Source: Bacillus sp. Cs-700
GTDB lineage: Bacteria > Bacillota > Bacilli > Bacillales > Guptibacillaceae
NCBI RefSeq assembly: GCF_011082085.1
Contig: NZ_CP041063.1
Location: 372,001 to 436,000, forward strand
Reading direction: 5' to 3'
DNA: 64,000 bases
Both the position numbers and the translations under genes were made by a program. How positions within the stretch are numbered: the first letter of the stretch is position 1; each line of letters begins with the position of its first letter. Positions 53,157-61,188 of the stretch are shown piece by piece. The notes beneath the pieces are model-generated. The model saw only the letters and a program-made list of their open reading frames with translations, had not been told where the DNA came from and did no database searches.

Positions 53157-53231
53157 GGCCCGTTGGTCAAGCGGTTAAGACACCGCCCTTTCACGGCGGT
53201 AACACGGGTTCGAATCCCGTACGGGTCACCA
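53157..53231 (+). tRNA. tRNA-Glu(TTC)
   Basis: 75 nt; anticodon loop CTTTCAC; acceptor GGCCCGT with one G-U pair; CCA encoded. Last of eight tRNA genes. Confidence 0.95.
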
Positions 53232-53358
53232 GCATACTTTAATAAAATGATTTTTCTCAAGCATACTCAGGAGAGATGCTTTTTTTGTTGTTTTCATTTC
53301 GGTACATCTCACTTGGATAGCGCATACATTGCTGTATAAGAGAGAGGGGATGGACCGA

Positions 53359-53688
53359 ATGTATTATGAAGAACATGAGCATATTGCTTACCACTATGAC
53401 AATACTGATGCTTATCGCCAGCAGCCAGTAGCACCAACATCGAGCCCACCTGCATCACCGCCTCCAAGACCAATGTCATCTGCACAAGCAGGAACATTTG
53501 CTGTTGATCCTGGATCGATTAGAAGATGTATGTATCGATTTACGTATATTTGGATGAGGGGTGGCAATTCGTTCTGGTTTTGGCCGGTATTTGTAGGGCG
53601 TACGTCTGTATCCGGGTTTCGTTGGACTGGTAGAAGGTGGGTTTATACAGGAATTAGCTTAAGAAGAATTGACATGTTTCAATGCTAA
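53359..53688 (+). CDS. Conserved hypothetical protein with Trp/Arg-rich C-terminal domain
   Basis: 109 aa from MYYEEHEHIAYHYDNTDAYR, 9 nt after AGAGGGG. The first half is acidic and then Pro/Ser-rich (TSSPPASPPPRPMS). The last about 50 residues are aromatic and basic: RFTYIWMRGGNSFWFWPVFV and FRWTGRRWVYTGISLRRI, ending in Cys. I recall similar C-terminal domains in other bacilli but no known function. No signal peptide. A surface or spore-layer protein is one guess. Confidence 0.7.
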   Translation: MYYEEHEHIAYHYDNTDAYRQQPVAPTSSPPASPPPRPMSSAQAGTFAVDPGSIRRCMYRFTYIWMRGGNSFWFWPVFVGRTSVSGFRWTGRRWVYTGISLRRIDMFQC

Positions 53689-53694
53689 ATCGTG

Positions 53695-53720
53695 GAGCGC
53701 TTACATGAGGCGCTCTTTTT
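53695..53720 (+). terminator. Terminator after the Trp-rich protein gene
   Basis: GAGCGC, 9-nt loop, GCGCTC, then TTTTT. Confidence 0.85.
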
Positions 53721-53820
53721 CATGACCTCATTGTGAAAAATAACGTAAATATCTGGCTTTTTTTATTAGATCATGCGAAAATAAGACTAACTATTGATCT
53801 TCGAAAGTCAGGTGCACATA

Positions 53821-54465
53821 ATGAAATTTCCTCTATGGATGAGAAAGTTATTTGTAGCATTTGTCGCTGTTATGACGTTAGGAACGGTTATTCCTACTGG
53901 ATACCTGGCAGATGAAAAAAACGAGCCGTCAGAGACGTATCAGGAGGAAGGCCATCTTCTTCTCGATTCATTGGACGAGCCTGTAGGGTTATCGGAACCT
54001 ACGGAAGAAGAGGCTACAGATTGGCCGACAATTGCAGCCCAAGTTCCTTCTACTGAATTACTTGCGCATTTTGTCACTTATGCAAGTAGTCAGTCAGAAG
54101 AACAGGGATTATCAAAGTTTGGAGAAGCGATTTCAACTCGTGTTGGAAGTGAATATTCGGAGTCAATCGTTCCCAAAATGACAGAAGCCATTGTAGCATC
54201 CGTTGTAGATCTCGATATTGAAGAACTTAGGACACTTCGTTTAACGGAATCACCGTCTGGCGGATATGGAGAGCGCATTCTTCATGTATACAGCGAACAG
54301 AGTGGAGAAGATCTTTTGCGCTTTCACGTTCGAAGAGATCACCCACCTCAGGATGGCTACTGGTTTAACTTTCACTATCATTCAGCAGATGATAATTTTG
54401 AAGAGCATTATGAAGTAGGTAAAATTTATTGGGATAAAAACACTCCGCCTAAGTGGCTCTCTTAA
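53821..54465 (+). CDS. ypjP: YpjP-family protein
   Basis: 214 aa from MKFPLWMRKLFVAFVAVMTL, a signal peptide or anchor. An acidic linker and a C-terminal domain follow with FGEAISTRVGSEY, DLLRFHVRRDHPPQDGYWFN and YWDKNTPPKWLS, nearly identical to B. subtilis YpjP. Function unknown; in B. subtilis it lies close to the thymidylate synthase/DHFR genes, which are 2.5 kb downstream here. Its stop is inside the stem-loop of its own terminator. Confidence 0.88.
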   Translation: MKFPLWMRKLFVAFVAVMTLGTVIPTGYLADEKNEPSETYQEEGHLLLDSLDEPVGLSEPTEEEATDWPTIAAQVPSTELLAHFVTYASSQSEEQGLSKFGEAISTRVGSEYSESIVPKMTEAIVASVVDLDIEELRTLRLTESPSGGYGERILHVYSEQSGEDLLRFHVRRDHPPQDGYWFNFHYHSADDNFEEHYEVGKIYWDKNTPPKWLS

Positions 54466-54487
54466 GAGAGGTGCGCGGGGTGTTTTT
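54437..54487 (+). terminator. Terminator of ypjP overlapping its 3' end
   Basis: AACACTCCGC in the coding end pairs with GCGGGGTGTT after the stop, with an inner CTCTCTTAAGAGAG stem and trailing T's. Confidence 0.7.
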
Positions 54488-54521
54488 GGTTGGAGAGTAG
54501 TAAGGGAGGATTACAGCCTAG

Positions 54522-54749
54522 ATGGAACTTGTACAATGCATTAGAGATGTTTTTGAAGAAGAACCGCTTGTCGGTTCAGAAAACCCGTTTCAGCGGAAGT
54601 TATTTAAAGAGGGAAATTTTTATCCGGTTTACAGGGATGAACACAATAGTTGGATTACACTAGACGAAGAAGGCGAACAGCATATCATTGCAACAGGGGA
54701 TTTGTTGAATGATGATTTTTGGTTCACATTTCGGTTTCGAATCGCATAA
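54522..54749 (+). CDS. Hypothetical 75-aa protein
   Basis: Acidic and probably a small beta-fold: MELVQCIRDVFEEEP, then FYPVYRDEHNSWITLDEEGE and a WFTFRFRIA end. GGGAGG lies 12 nt before the ATG, rather far. No family recognised. It ends at a hairpin shared with the minus-strand gene. Confidence 0.6.
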   Translation: MELVQCIRDVFEEEPLVGSENPFQRKLFKEGNFYPVYRDEHNSWITLDEEGEQHIIATGDLLNDDFWFTFRFRIA

Positions 54750-54750
54750 G

Positions 54751-54774
54751 AAAAAGCCGCAGCATGCGGCTTTT
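54751..54774. terminator. Bidirectional terminator
   Basis: AAAAGCCGC, AGCAT, GCGGCTTTT, overlapping the stop of the minus-strand small gene. Confidence 0.85.
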
Positions 54775-54892
54775 ACTTCTTTTTAGGGCGCGCATTTTGC
54801 GGGCCTCTTTTTTTATTCATAAGAAGAGCGTCTTCGCCCTCTTTTTCGCCCTGGACCCCGTTTTTAGGATCATAAGCATTACGGTTTTTCAT
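54773..54892 (-). CDS. Small basic protein of unknown function
   Basis: 39 aa, MKNRNAYDPKNGVQGEKEGE, then DALLMNKKRGPQNARPKKK. GAGGAGG lies 8 nt before the ATG and a hairpin ends it. The composition (Asn, Lys, Gly, Gln; no Cys or Trp) recalls minor small spore proteins, but this is only a guess. Confidence 0.6.
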   Translation of the reverse strand: MKNRNAYDPKNGVQGEKEGEDALLMNKKRGPQNARPKKK

Positions 54893-54941
54893 ACAAGTGC
54901 CTCCTCTATGTGGATTCATCACTTAGTATATCCGATTCTCC

Positions 54942-55178
54942 TTAAAACATCGGGTTTTCTTCGATGAACTGGTAGACGTTATTAACAAGTTCATCTGGCG
55001 TTTCACCTGTCACACGTTCGCCGTTTACAAGGCAGTACATTTCCTGGCTACATAGCGTGCAATGGCCAAGACAGGAATATTCAAGGACGTCTAGGTCCGT
55101 ATCTTTTTCAAGTGTTTCCATTGCTTTATGTGAACCGCTTGAAAGATTGCTCATGCAAAATTCTACAATTGGATTCAT
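54942..55178 (-). CDS. yuzB: YuzB-family protein (DUF1450)
   Basis: 78 aa: MNPIVEFCMSNLSSG at the start and LDVLEYSCLGHCTLCSQEMY in the middle. The four cysteines (FC, SC, HC, LC) match the thioredoxin-like DUF1450 family, which resembles 2Fe-2S ferredoxin folds. Function unknown. AACTTGAGGTG precedes the start. Confidence 0.88.
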   Translation of the reverse strand: MNPIVEFCMSNLSSGSHKAMETLEKDTDLDVLEYSCLGHCTLCSQEMYCLVNGERVTGETPDELVNNVYQFIEENPMF

Positions 55179-55297
55179 TTCTATTCACCTCAAGTTTTCC
55201 TAACAAATTCATAACTGTTTCCATTCTACCAAGAAGGGAGGAAAATGGACAACCATTTGCATGAACGAAGAAACATATAGACTATGACTCATATAAT

Positions 55298-55327
55298 TTG
55301 TAAGAGAAGGGTTTATTTCTTTATAAT
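55298..55327 (+). promoter_or_regulatory. Possible promoter of the thioredoxin reductase gene
   Basis: TTGTAA, 18 nt, TATAAT, about 42 nt before the ATG. Confidence 0.5.
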
Positions 55328-55368
55328 TAGGAAAAATAACATAATGAAGTCGATAGAGGAGGGTCATT

Positions 55369-56310
55369 ATGCATAAAGCAGTTATTGTAGGAACAGGACC
55401 AGCCGGTTTAACAGCAGCAATTTACCTTGCGAGAGCAAATATGGATCCGCTTGTCATTGAAGGGCCGGAACCTGGTGGTCAGCTTACGTTAACAACTGAT
55501 GTAGAAAATTTCCCCGGGTTTCCAGATGGTGTTCTTGGTCCTGAATTGATGGAAAATATGAAGAAGCAGGCGCTCCGTTTCGGTGCAACGATCGAACGCG
55601 GCTGGGTGAAGGACATTGATTTTAGTGAACGTCCTTTTAAATTAACAACGGATACGCTTGGCGACATCATGGCAGAATCAGTTCTTATTTCTACTGGTGC
55701 TTCAGCGAAGCTACTTGGAATTCCAGGTGAATCAGAGAATATGGGCAGAGGTGTAAGTACATGTGCGACGTGTGATGGGTTTTTCTTTCGTAATAAGAAG
55801 ATTGTCGTCATTGGTGGAGGAGACTCTGCAATGGAAGAAGCCACTTTTTTAACAAAATTTGCTTCAGAAGTAACCATCCTTCATCGAAGAAAGGACTTAC
55901 GTGCATCAAAAATCATGCAAGAGCGCGCACGCACAAACGAAAAAATTAGCTGGAAACTCAATGCTTCACCTATTGAGGTTGTGGCCGAAAACAATAAAGT
56001 TAGTGGTATTAAAGTGAAGGATAGTGATTCTGGAAAAGAAGAAATTGTGAAAACGGATGGTATTTTCGTTGCCATAGGTCACCGTCCAAACACAGATTTT
56101 CTTCATGGTAAACTTAATATGGACGATAAAGGTTACATCAAAGTGGAACCGGGAACCACCAGAACGAATGTTGCAGGTGTATTTGCATGTGGCGATGTTC
56201 AGGACTTTACTTACCGACAAGCGATTACAGCAGCAGGAACAGGCTGTATGGCTGCGATGGATTGTGAGCGATTCTTAGAAGGAAACGCCTTTATTGATTG
56301 GAGTATGTAA
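55369..56310 (+). CDS. trxB: Thioredoxin reductase (NADPH)
   Basis: 313 aa FAD/NADPH disulfide reductase. GTGPAGLTAAIYLARA (about 8-23) binds FAD; ATCDGFFF with CATC is the redox site; VIGGGDSAMEEATFL binds NADPH; GVFACGDVQDFTYRQ is the C-terminal FAD block. It reduces thioredoxin or a thioredoxin-like partner. The sequence TYRQAITAAGTGCMAAMDCERFL is typical of TrxB. A second TrxB elsewhere in the genome cannot be excluded. GAGGAGGG precedes the ATG. Confidence 0.9.
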   Translation: MHKAVIVGTGPAGLTAAIYLARANMDPLVIEGPEPGGQLTLTTDVENFPGFPDGVLGPELMENMKKQALRFGATIERGWVKDIDFSERPFKLTTDTLGDIMAESVLISTGASAKLLGIPGESENMGRGVSTCATCDGFFFRNKKIVVIGGGDSAMEEATFLTKFASEVTILHRRKDLRASKIMQERARTNEKISWKLNASPIEVVAENNKVSGIKVKDSDSGKEEIVKTDGIFVAIGHRPNTDFLHGKLNMDDKGYIKVEPGTTRTNVAGVFACGDVQDFTYRQAITAAGTGCMAAMDCERFLEGNAFIDWSM

Positions 56311-56315
56311 ACATG

Positions 56316-56347
56316 AAAGCGGAGGGCATATGCCCTCCGCTTTTTTA
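56316..56347. terminator. Bidirectional terminator
   Basis: Perfect palindrome AAAGCGGAGGGCAT and its complement, then TTT; it lies between the convergent trxB and hsp20 genes. Confidence 0.9.
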
Positions 56348-56788
56348 ATGGATATCAATATAATTTGAATCATTTTGGATCCGGTCGGCTTTCGGTATTT
56401 TAATTTCAAGAATGCCGTTTTCGTATTTTCCCTTCACATTTTTCATTGAGAAGTGATAAGGCAGTTTGATTGTGCGACTCGTACTCGCATAGGAGCGTTC
56501 TTGTTTATAATACTTTTGCTTATCGTTTCGTGTTTCCTGATATTCTTTCGACTCGATTGAAATGCGCAGTCCATCTCCAAGCGGCTCAACCTTAATTTGT
56601 TCTTTTGAAATACCAGGTAACTCTGCCTCTACGATAAAAGCAGCATCCGTTTCATATAGGTCAACGCGAAACGACTGCGCAGGCAGCAGATTGGCAAACG
56701 GCTCTTTAAAAAAATCATCAAACGTATTCATCCAATTTTGAATAGCGGGATCTTGAAACAGTTTCGGCAATTTATCGCCTTTACCCAT
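56345..56788 (-). CDS. Small heat-shock protein Hsp20
   Basis: 147 aa with an alpha-crystallin domain (about 40-140): RVDLYETDAAFIVEAELPGI, RSYASTSRTIKLPYHF, and the C-terminal YENGILEIKIPKA containing the A-x-x-x-G-(I/V)-L signature; the short tail lacks a clear I-x-I. ATP-independent holdase chaperone. GGAAAGGATG precedes the start. Confidence 0.88.
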   Translation of the reverse strand: MGKGDKLPKLFQDPAIQNWMNTFDDFFKEPFANLLPAQSFRVDLYETDAAFIVEAELPGISKEQIKVEPLGDGLRISIESKEYQETRNDKQKYYKQERSYASTSRTIKLPYHFSMKNVKGKYENGILEIKIPKADRIQNDSNYIDIH

Positions 56789-56937
56789 TTGATATTCATC
56801 CTTTCCAACATTTCTGATATACAGTATGTATGCCTATGGAAAAGGTTCCTTTTGGATGTTTTTACAAGAGATTCTGAAGTTACTTCTCCACTTTCTTCAT
56901 GTTACAATGGTCTGTAGAGAATTAAAGGAGGAGTACG

Positions 56938-57732
56938 ATGAAGACTTATTTGCAGCTTTGCGAAGAAATATTACATAACGGAACAAAAAAATCTGATCGA
57001 ACTGGTACAGGAACAACAAGTGTATTTGGCCATCAAATGCGCTTTGATCTGCAGGAGGGTTTTCCAGCGTTAACAACAAAAAAACTTCACCTTAGATCAA
57101 TCATTCATGAACTACTTTGGTTTTTAAAAGGAGATACGAATGTGAAGTATCTTCAAGATAATGGGGTACGTATTTGGAATGAATGGGCCGATGAAAATGG
57201 AGAGCTTGGGCCCGTTTACGGTCACCAGTGGCGCTCATGGACAGGAGCAGACGGATCGACAGTTGATCAAATTGCAAAAGTGGTTGAGCAAATTAAAACA
57301 AATCCGGATTCCAGAAGAATGATCGTAACGGCATGGAACCCTTCTGAAGTTGATGAAATGGCTTTGCCTCCATGTCACTGTCTTTTCCAATTTTACGTAG
57401 CGGATGGTAAACTTTCTTGTCAGCTTTATCAGCGGTCTGCTGATGTTTTTCTTGGCGTACCATTTAACATTGCTTCATATGCGCTTCTTACTATGATGAT
57501 GGCACAAGTATGTGACTTAGAGCCCGGTGAGTTTATTCATACTTTAGGCGATGCTCACATTTATAACAACCATATCGAGCAAGTTCAGCTTCAACTTACG
57601 CGCGATACGAAAGCTCTTCCTAAAATGAAAATTAACCCAGAAGTGAAATCCATCTTTGATTTCTCATTTGAGGACTTTGAATTAACGGATTATCATCCTC
57701 ACCCTCATATTAAAGGAGAGGTTTCTGTATGA
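56938..57732 (+). CDS. thyA: Thymidylate synthase (ThyA type)
   Basis: 264 aa, the short form without the insertion of B. subtilis ThyA, so equivalent to E. coli ThyA and B. subtilis ThyB. It makes dTMP from dUMP with methylene-THF. [19 protein letters not shown] is the phosphate-binding Arg loop; [13 protein letters not shown] holds the catalytic Cys; [19 protein letters not shown] binds dUMP. AAAGGAGG precedes the ATG. Overlaps dfrA by 4 nt, so the enzyme that regenerates THF is coupled in translation. Confidence 0.96.
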   Translation: MKTYLQLCEEILHNGTKKSDRTGTGTTSVFGHQMRFDLQEGFPALTTKKLHLRSIIHELLWFLKGDTNVKYLQDNGVRIWNEWADENGELGPVYGHQWRSWTGADGSTVDQIAKVVEQIKTNPDSRRMIVTAWNPSEVDEMALPPCHCLFQFYVADGKLSCQLYQRSADVFLGVPFNIASYALLTMMMAQVCDLEPGEFIHTLGDAHIYNNHIEQVQLQLTRDTKALPKMKINPEVKSIFDFSFEDFELTDYHPHPHIKGEVSV

Positions 57733-58211
57733 TTTCATTTCTTCTTGCAATGGATGAAAAGCAGCTAATTGGTAAAGACAACGATCTTCCATGGCATCTG
57801 CCAGCTGATCTTGCTTACTTTAAACGAATGACCACTGGAAAGTCGATCGTGATGGGAAGAAAAACATTCGAATCGATTGGAAAAGCATTACCCGGACGTG
57901 AAAACTATCTGATTACGAGAAAAAATCTTGAATATGAAGGGGTTACTGTTCTCCATTCAATTGAAGCTTTTCTCGATCTTACAAAGCGTGAGGAAAAAGA
58001 GTGGTTCGTTATCGGTGGAGCGGAAATTTATCGGCAAATTCTGCCGCATGCGGATCGACTCTATATTACAGAAATTCATGAAACATTTAATGGGGATACT
58101 TATTTCCCTAACTTCTCTAAAGATGATTGGAAAGAAACATCGCGAGAAAAACATGAAAGCGATGAGCGAAATAAGCATGATTTTGATTTTGTTGTGTACG
58201 ATCGTACCTAA
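57729..58211 (+). CDS. dfrA: Dihydrofolate reductase
   Basis: 160 aa. [27 protein letters not shown] is the N-terminal loop with Met20-type segment and active-site Asp; [20 protein letters not shown] binds [21 protein letters not shown] is the second glycine motif. It regenerates THF after ThyA. Starts inside the thyA stop (ATGA). A strong terminator follows. Confidence 0.96.
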   Translation: MISFLLAMDEKQLIGKDNDLPWHLPADLAYFKRMTTGKSIVMGRKTFESIGKALPGRENYLITRKNLEYEGVTVLHSIEAFLDLTKREEKEWFVIGGAEIYRQILPHADRLYITEIHETFNGDTYFPNFSKDDWKETSREKHESDERNKHDFDFVVYDRT

Positions 58212-58218
58212 CTAAACC

Positions 58219-58248
58219 AATCCCCCGGTGAACGTCACCGGGGGATTA
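58219..58248. terminator. Bidirectional terminator
   Basis: AATCCCCCGGTGA, ACG, TCACCGGGGGATT, between convergent dfrA and the YitT gene. Confidence 0.9.
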
Positions 58249-58252
58249 TTTA

Positions 58253-59086
58253 CTATGTTTTTGGAAAGGTAAAACCTTCTCCAAAAACATCTCGCACGTC
58301 ATGAACGACAACAAAAGCCTTATCATCAACTTGCTGAATCATTTTTTTGAGAAGAAAAAGCTCCTGTTTGTTAATCACAACGTATAGAATGTCTTTTGAT
58401 TCATTGGAATAATGACCGCGTGCATTAATGACTGTAACGCCACGGTCCATTTCTTCGCTTACTTTTTCTGCGATTGCGACGGTGCTATTTGAAATAATCG
58501 TAACGGCTTTACGTGTATCAAATCCATCAATTAAATAGTCCAATATCTTCGTACTAATATAGATAGAAATACCCGTATACATCGTATTTTCAATTCCAAT
58601 TACGACAGAAGAACCGAGAACGACTAGAATATCGAATACAAACATCGATGTACTAACGCTCCATCCAAAGTGCTGGTTAAGCATTCTGGCTACAATCGTA
58701 GAGCCGCCGGTTGTTCCACCGGAGCGAAGAACAAGGCCAAGTCCGATCCCGATGAACACACCTGCAAAGACAGTACCTAGCATGATATCAAGAGGTTCGC
58801 CCATTCCCTCAGTGAGCTGGATAAATAAGGAGCTAAAGAAAATGGCAAGCATTGTGTACCATGTTACTCGTTTGTTTAGTACTTTGTATCCAATCGCTAA
58901 AAGGACAGCGTTCATTACAAAGTTCGTAATTCCCGGTGACCAATCAAGAATATAATATAGCGTCATGGAAATACCGGTTACGCCACCTTCACCTAATTCA
59001 TTCGGAATCGCAAACAAGTTTACTCCAAGAGCAAAGAATAGCGAACCAATAATAATTAAAGTGATTTCTTTTCCGGTGTTATTCAT
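58253..59086 (-). CDS. YitT-family membrane protein (DUF161/DUF2179)
   Basis: 277 aa from MNNTGKEITLIIIG (CGGAG 8 nt upstream; the frame is open to 59173). Five to six membrane helices span about 8-190, with repeated GEGGVTGISM and GSGGTTGGSTIVAR-type glycine motifs (the second read as RSGGTTGGST). A soluble C-terminal DUF2179 domain (about 200-277) has VTVINARGHYSNESKDILYVV. Transport function unproven. Divergent from a GntR regulator. Confidence 0.85.
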   Translation of the reverse strand: MNNTGKEITLIIIGSLFFALGVNLFAIPNELGEGGVTGISMTLYYILDWSPGITNFVMNAVLLAIGYKVLNKRVTWYTMLAIFFSSLFIQLTEGMGEPLDIMLGTVFAGVFIGIGLGLVLRSGGTTGGSTIVARMLNQHFGWSVSTSMFVFDILVVLGSSVVIGIENTMYTGISIYISTKILDYLIDGFDTRKAVTIISNSTVAIAEKVSEEMDRGVTVINARGHYSNESKDILYVVINKQELFLLKKMIQQVDDKAFVVVHDVRDVFGEGFTFPKT

Positions 59087-59229
59087 TTTATCACTCCGTT
59101 CTGTTCCTGAATACGTAGGATAATATATCATATCGGATAAAGTCGAACAAGATTGTTCAACAATATTGTTCAAAAAAACAATCCATATGTTAAAATGAGG
59201 GAAAAGAAAGGTAAGGCGGGTCTTGATAT

Positions 59230-59895
59230 ATGCGAAAAGAAACGGTCGAGCAAAAAGTATATCAGCTTATTAAGAATGCCATATTAAGGAGACAAATTGC
59301 ACCCGGAAATCAGCTGTTTGAAAGTGCAATTGCAGCGAAAGTAAATGCTAGTAGAACGCCGATTCGTAGTGCCATTTCGAAGTTAGAAGCAGAGGGACTT
59401 GTCGATGTCATTCCGAATAAAGGCGCATTTATCGTTCAACCGACAATGGAAGAGATGATTCAGGCTTTTGAAATGAGGAAGGTTTTAGAAGAAATGGCAA
59501 TCAAGGAAGGATACTCTAAACTAGTAAAAACACATATAGCGTTGTTAAAATCTCATACAGAGGAGATGAATAAAGCTTTTGAAGCGGGGGATATGCTCGT
59601 ATACCATGAGCAAAATAAAACATTTCATCTTATAATGGCAAATGCGAGTGGAAATCGTTATTTGATTGATTTTATGGAGAGGATATTAAACCAAATCACC
59701 ATATATATGATTTTGTATGATGTTTTTAGAGAAAATGATGAAAATGATCTGCTCGAACATCATCAAATGATCCAGCTTATAGAGAAGAACGATAAGGAAA
59801 GCCTTCTTGAAGTGGTTAAAGAACACCTTAATCATAGTTTAACAAAGCTCGAGAATGACAAGCACAAATATCAGTCGCTTACGAAATTATTTTAA
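59230..59895 (+). CDS. GntR-family regulator (FadR/FCD subfamily)
   Basis: 221 aa. N-terminal winged helix (VEQKVYQLIKNAILRRQIAPG, VNASRTPIRSAISKLEAEGLV), then an FCD-type helical ligand domain with AFEMRKVLEEMAI, an HEQNKTFHLIMANASGN metal-site-like segment and LLEHHQMIQLIEKN. Such regulators usually repress a nearby gene and respond to a small acid. It is divergent from the YitT gene across 143 bp, its likeliest target here. Confidence 0.85.
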   Translation: MRKETVEQKVYQLIKNAILRRQIAPGNQLFESAIAAKVNASRTPIRSAISKLEAEGLVDVIPNKGAFIVQPTMEEMIQAFEMRKVLEEMAIKEGYSKLVKTHIALLKSHTEEMNKAFEAGDMLVYHEQNKTFHLIMANASGNRYLIDFMERILNQITIYMILYDVFRENDENDLLEHHQMIQLIEKNDKESLLEVVKEHLNHSLTKLENDKHKYQSLTKLF

Positions 59896-59899
59896 AGAA

Positions 59900-59927
59900 A
59901 GACGAGCTGTGTATAGCTCGTCTAAGT
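59900..59927. terminator. Hairpin between GntR and ferredoxin genes
   Basis: GACGAGCT, 6-nt loop, AGCTCGTC; only a weak T tract. Confidence 0.6.
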
Positions 59928-59935
59928 AGGTTCCT

Positions 59936-60256
59936 TTATTCTGCAGGTCTCGGACCGGCATCCAGACCAGAACTCTCAACAGTCATCATCGGTTTTACTT
60001 CACAATCCCCGTTAACGCGAACTTGACAGGAGAGACGTAGGTTTTCTTCTACACCTTTTTTCTTGAATGCTTCCTGCTCAATTTCTGTTAGATCTCCAAA
60101 CTCCCCATTCATTACTTCAACACGGCAAGTCGTGCATTTTGCTTTGCCACCGCACCGATGAAGCACCTGAACTCCGTTATCTTCAAGTGCAAGAGTTAGC
60201 TTTGTCCCTTTTTCTACGTCAAATGATCCGTGATCTGGTACTGTTACTTTAGCCAA
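59936..60256 (-). CDS. [2Fe-2S] ferredoxin
   Basis: 106 aa from TTG 60256, preceded by AAAGGAGG; the longer frame to 60469 is spurious. Cluster ligands are seen as HRCGGKAKCTTCRVEV and LRLSCQVRV (C-x5-C-x2-C-xn-C). An electron carrier of the plant/adrenodoxin fold; partner unknown. The C-terminus is Pro/Gly-rich and ends DAGPRPAE. Confidence 0.88.
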   Translation of the reverse strand: MAKVTVPDHGSFDVEKGTKLTLALEDNGVQVLHRCGGKAKCTTCRVEVMNGEFGDLTEIEQEAFKKKGVEENLRLSCQVRVNGDCEVKPMMTVESSGLDAGPRPAE

Positions 60257-60419
60257 AGAAATTCCTCCTTTATAAATCGTTCCCCGTTCACTTACTATCA
60301 TATCGGAAATATGTATTCGTTTGAAGCACTCTTTTAATTGTAAAATTTCGTCGAATGATGTGTAAAGACTAGAAGGAAGGGTAAATAAGAAGTAGTAAAG
60401 ATGAACCAGGAGGAAAAAC

Positions 60420-60851
60420 ATGGATAAAAAATATTTTACTTTAGAGGAAGCGAATAATTTATTACCCATGATTAAAAGAGAGCTTGCCGGATTAAAGCGT
60501 TTAAAAGCCCAGTTTAATGAACATTATGATCAAATTGAGCAACATAAAAAAACGCTTCTTTATCGCCATAAAACCAAAGTAGATGAGGATATTCTATTTA
60601 AGAAAGAAGCGCGTATGGAGTTTATGGAATTAGAGGCACAAACGTTTATCAATAATCTTATGGCCCTCGGTGTCGAAATTAAAAACGTAGATGAAGGGTT
60701 AATTGATTTTCCAGCTGTTATCAATGGGAAAAAAGTGCTGCTTTGTTGGAAAGAAGGGGAAAGCGAGGTTTCCTTTTTTCATTCTGACTTCGGAGGGTTT
60801 AGCCAAAGAGAACCGATTGAAAATATCATTAAAGAAGAAGAGCAGGGCTGA
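60420..60851 (+). CDS. DUF2203-family protein
   Basis: 143 aa: YFTLEEANNLLPMIKREL at the N-terminus, a long coiled coil in the middle, and a C-terminal block GLIDFPAVINGKKVLLCWKE, then SFFHSDFGGFSQREPI. This matches the DUF2203 family of unknown function. GGAGG precedes the ATG. A hairpin with T's overlaps its stop codon. Confidence 0.85.
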   Translation: MDKKYFTLEEANNLLPMIKRELAGLKRLKAQFNEHYDQIEQHKKTLLYRHKTKVDEDILFKKEARMEFMELEAQTFINNLMALGVEIKNVDEGLIDFPAVINGKKVLLCWKEGESEVSFFHSDFGGFSQREPIENIIKEEEQG

Positions 60852-60873
60852 GGTCGTTCAGCCCCCCTTTTTT
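60844..60873 (+). terminator. Terminator of the DUF2203 gene
   Basis: GGGCTGA, 6-nt loop, TCAGCCC, then CCCTTTTTT. Confidence 0.75.
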
Positions 60874-60955
60874 GGACGAATCAATAAATTTCAATTACCG
60901 TACAAGTATAGAAAATAAAATATTGCTTACCTTAAGAAACAAGGGAGGTGAAGCA

Positions 60956-61072
60956 ATGAAAAACCCAAAGCAAAATCAAAAGCATGAGACGGAATTTGCG
61001 AGTGAGCTTGCAGCTGATCAGAACAATAATAAGAAACATAAGAAAAATAAAAAACAGAAAAAGAATGCCTAA
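60956..61072 (+). CDS. Short gamma-type-SASP-like protein
   Basis: 38 aa, MKNPKQNQKHETEFASELAA, then DQNNN and a poly-basic tail of Lys, Asn and Gln. GGGAGG is 6 nt upstream and a terminator follows. Gamma-type small acid-soluble spore proteins (SspE) are Gln/Asn-rich and repeat GTEFASET-type segments, where the spore protease GPR cuts. TEFASELAADQN here fits a single such repeat. If so, it is an unusually short member and a nitrogen store for germination. Confidence 0.5.
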   Translation: MKNPKQNQKHETEFASELAADQNNNKKHKKNKKQKKNA

Positions 61073-61074
61073 CA

Positions 61075-61106
61075 AAAAGAAGCTCTGAATGGAGCTTCTT
61101 TTCTTT
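61075..61106 (+). terminator. Terminator after the SASP-like gene
   Basis: AAGAAGCTC, 6-nt loop, GAGCTTCTT, then TTCTTT. Confidence 0.85.
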
Positions 61107-61188
61107 ATGATAGTAGTAGATTAGTTCCCTTCTATCTCTAAAACAGTTAAAATAGAAAGCAGACTAAAGAGAGAAAAGGATGAGGATC

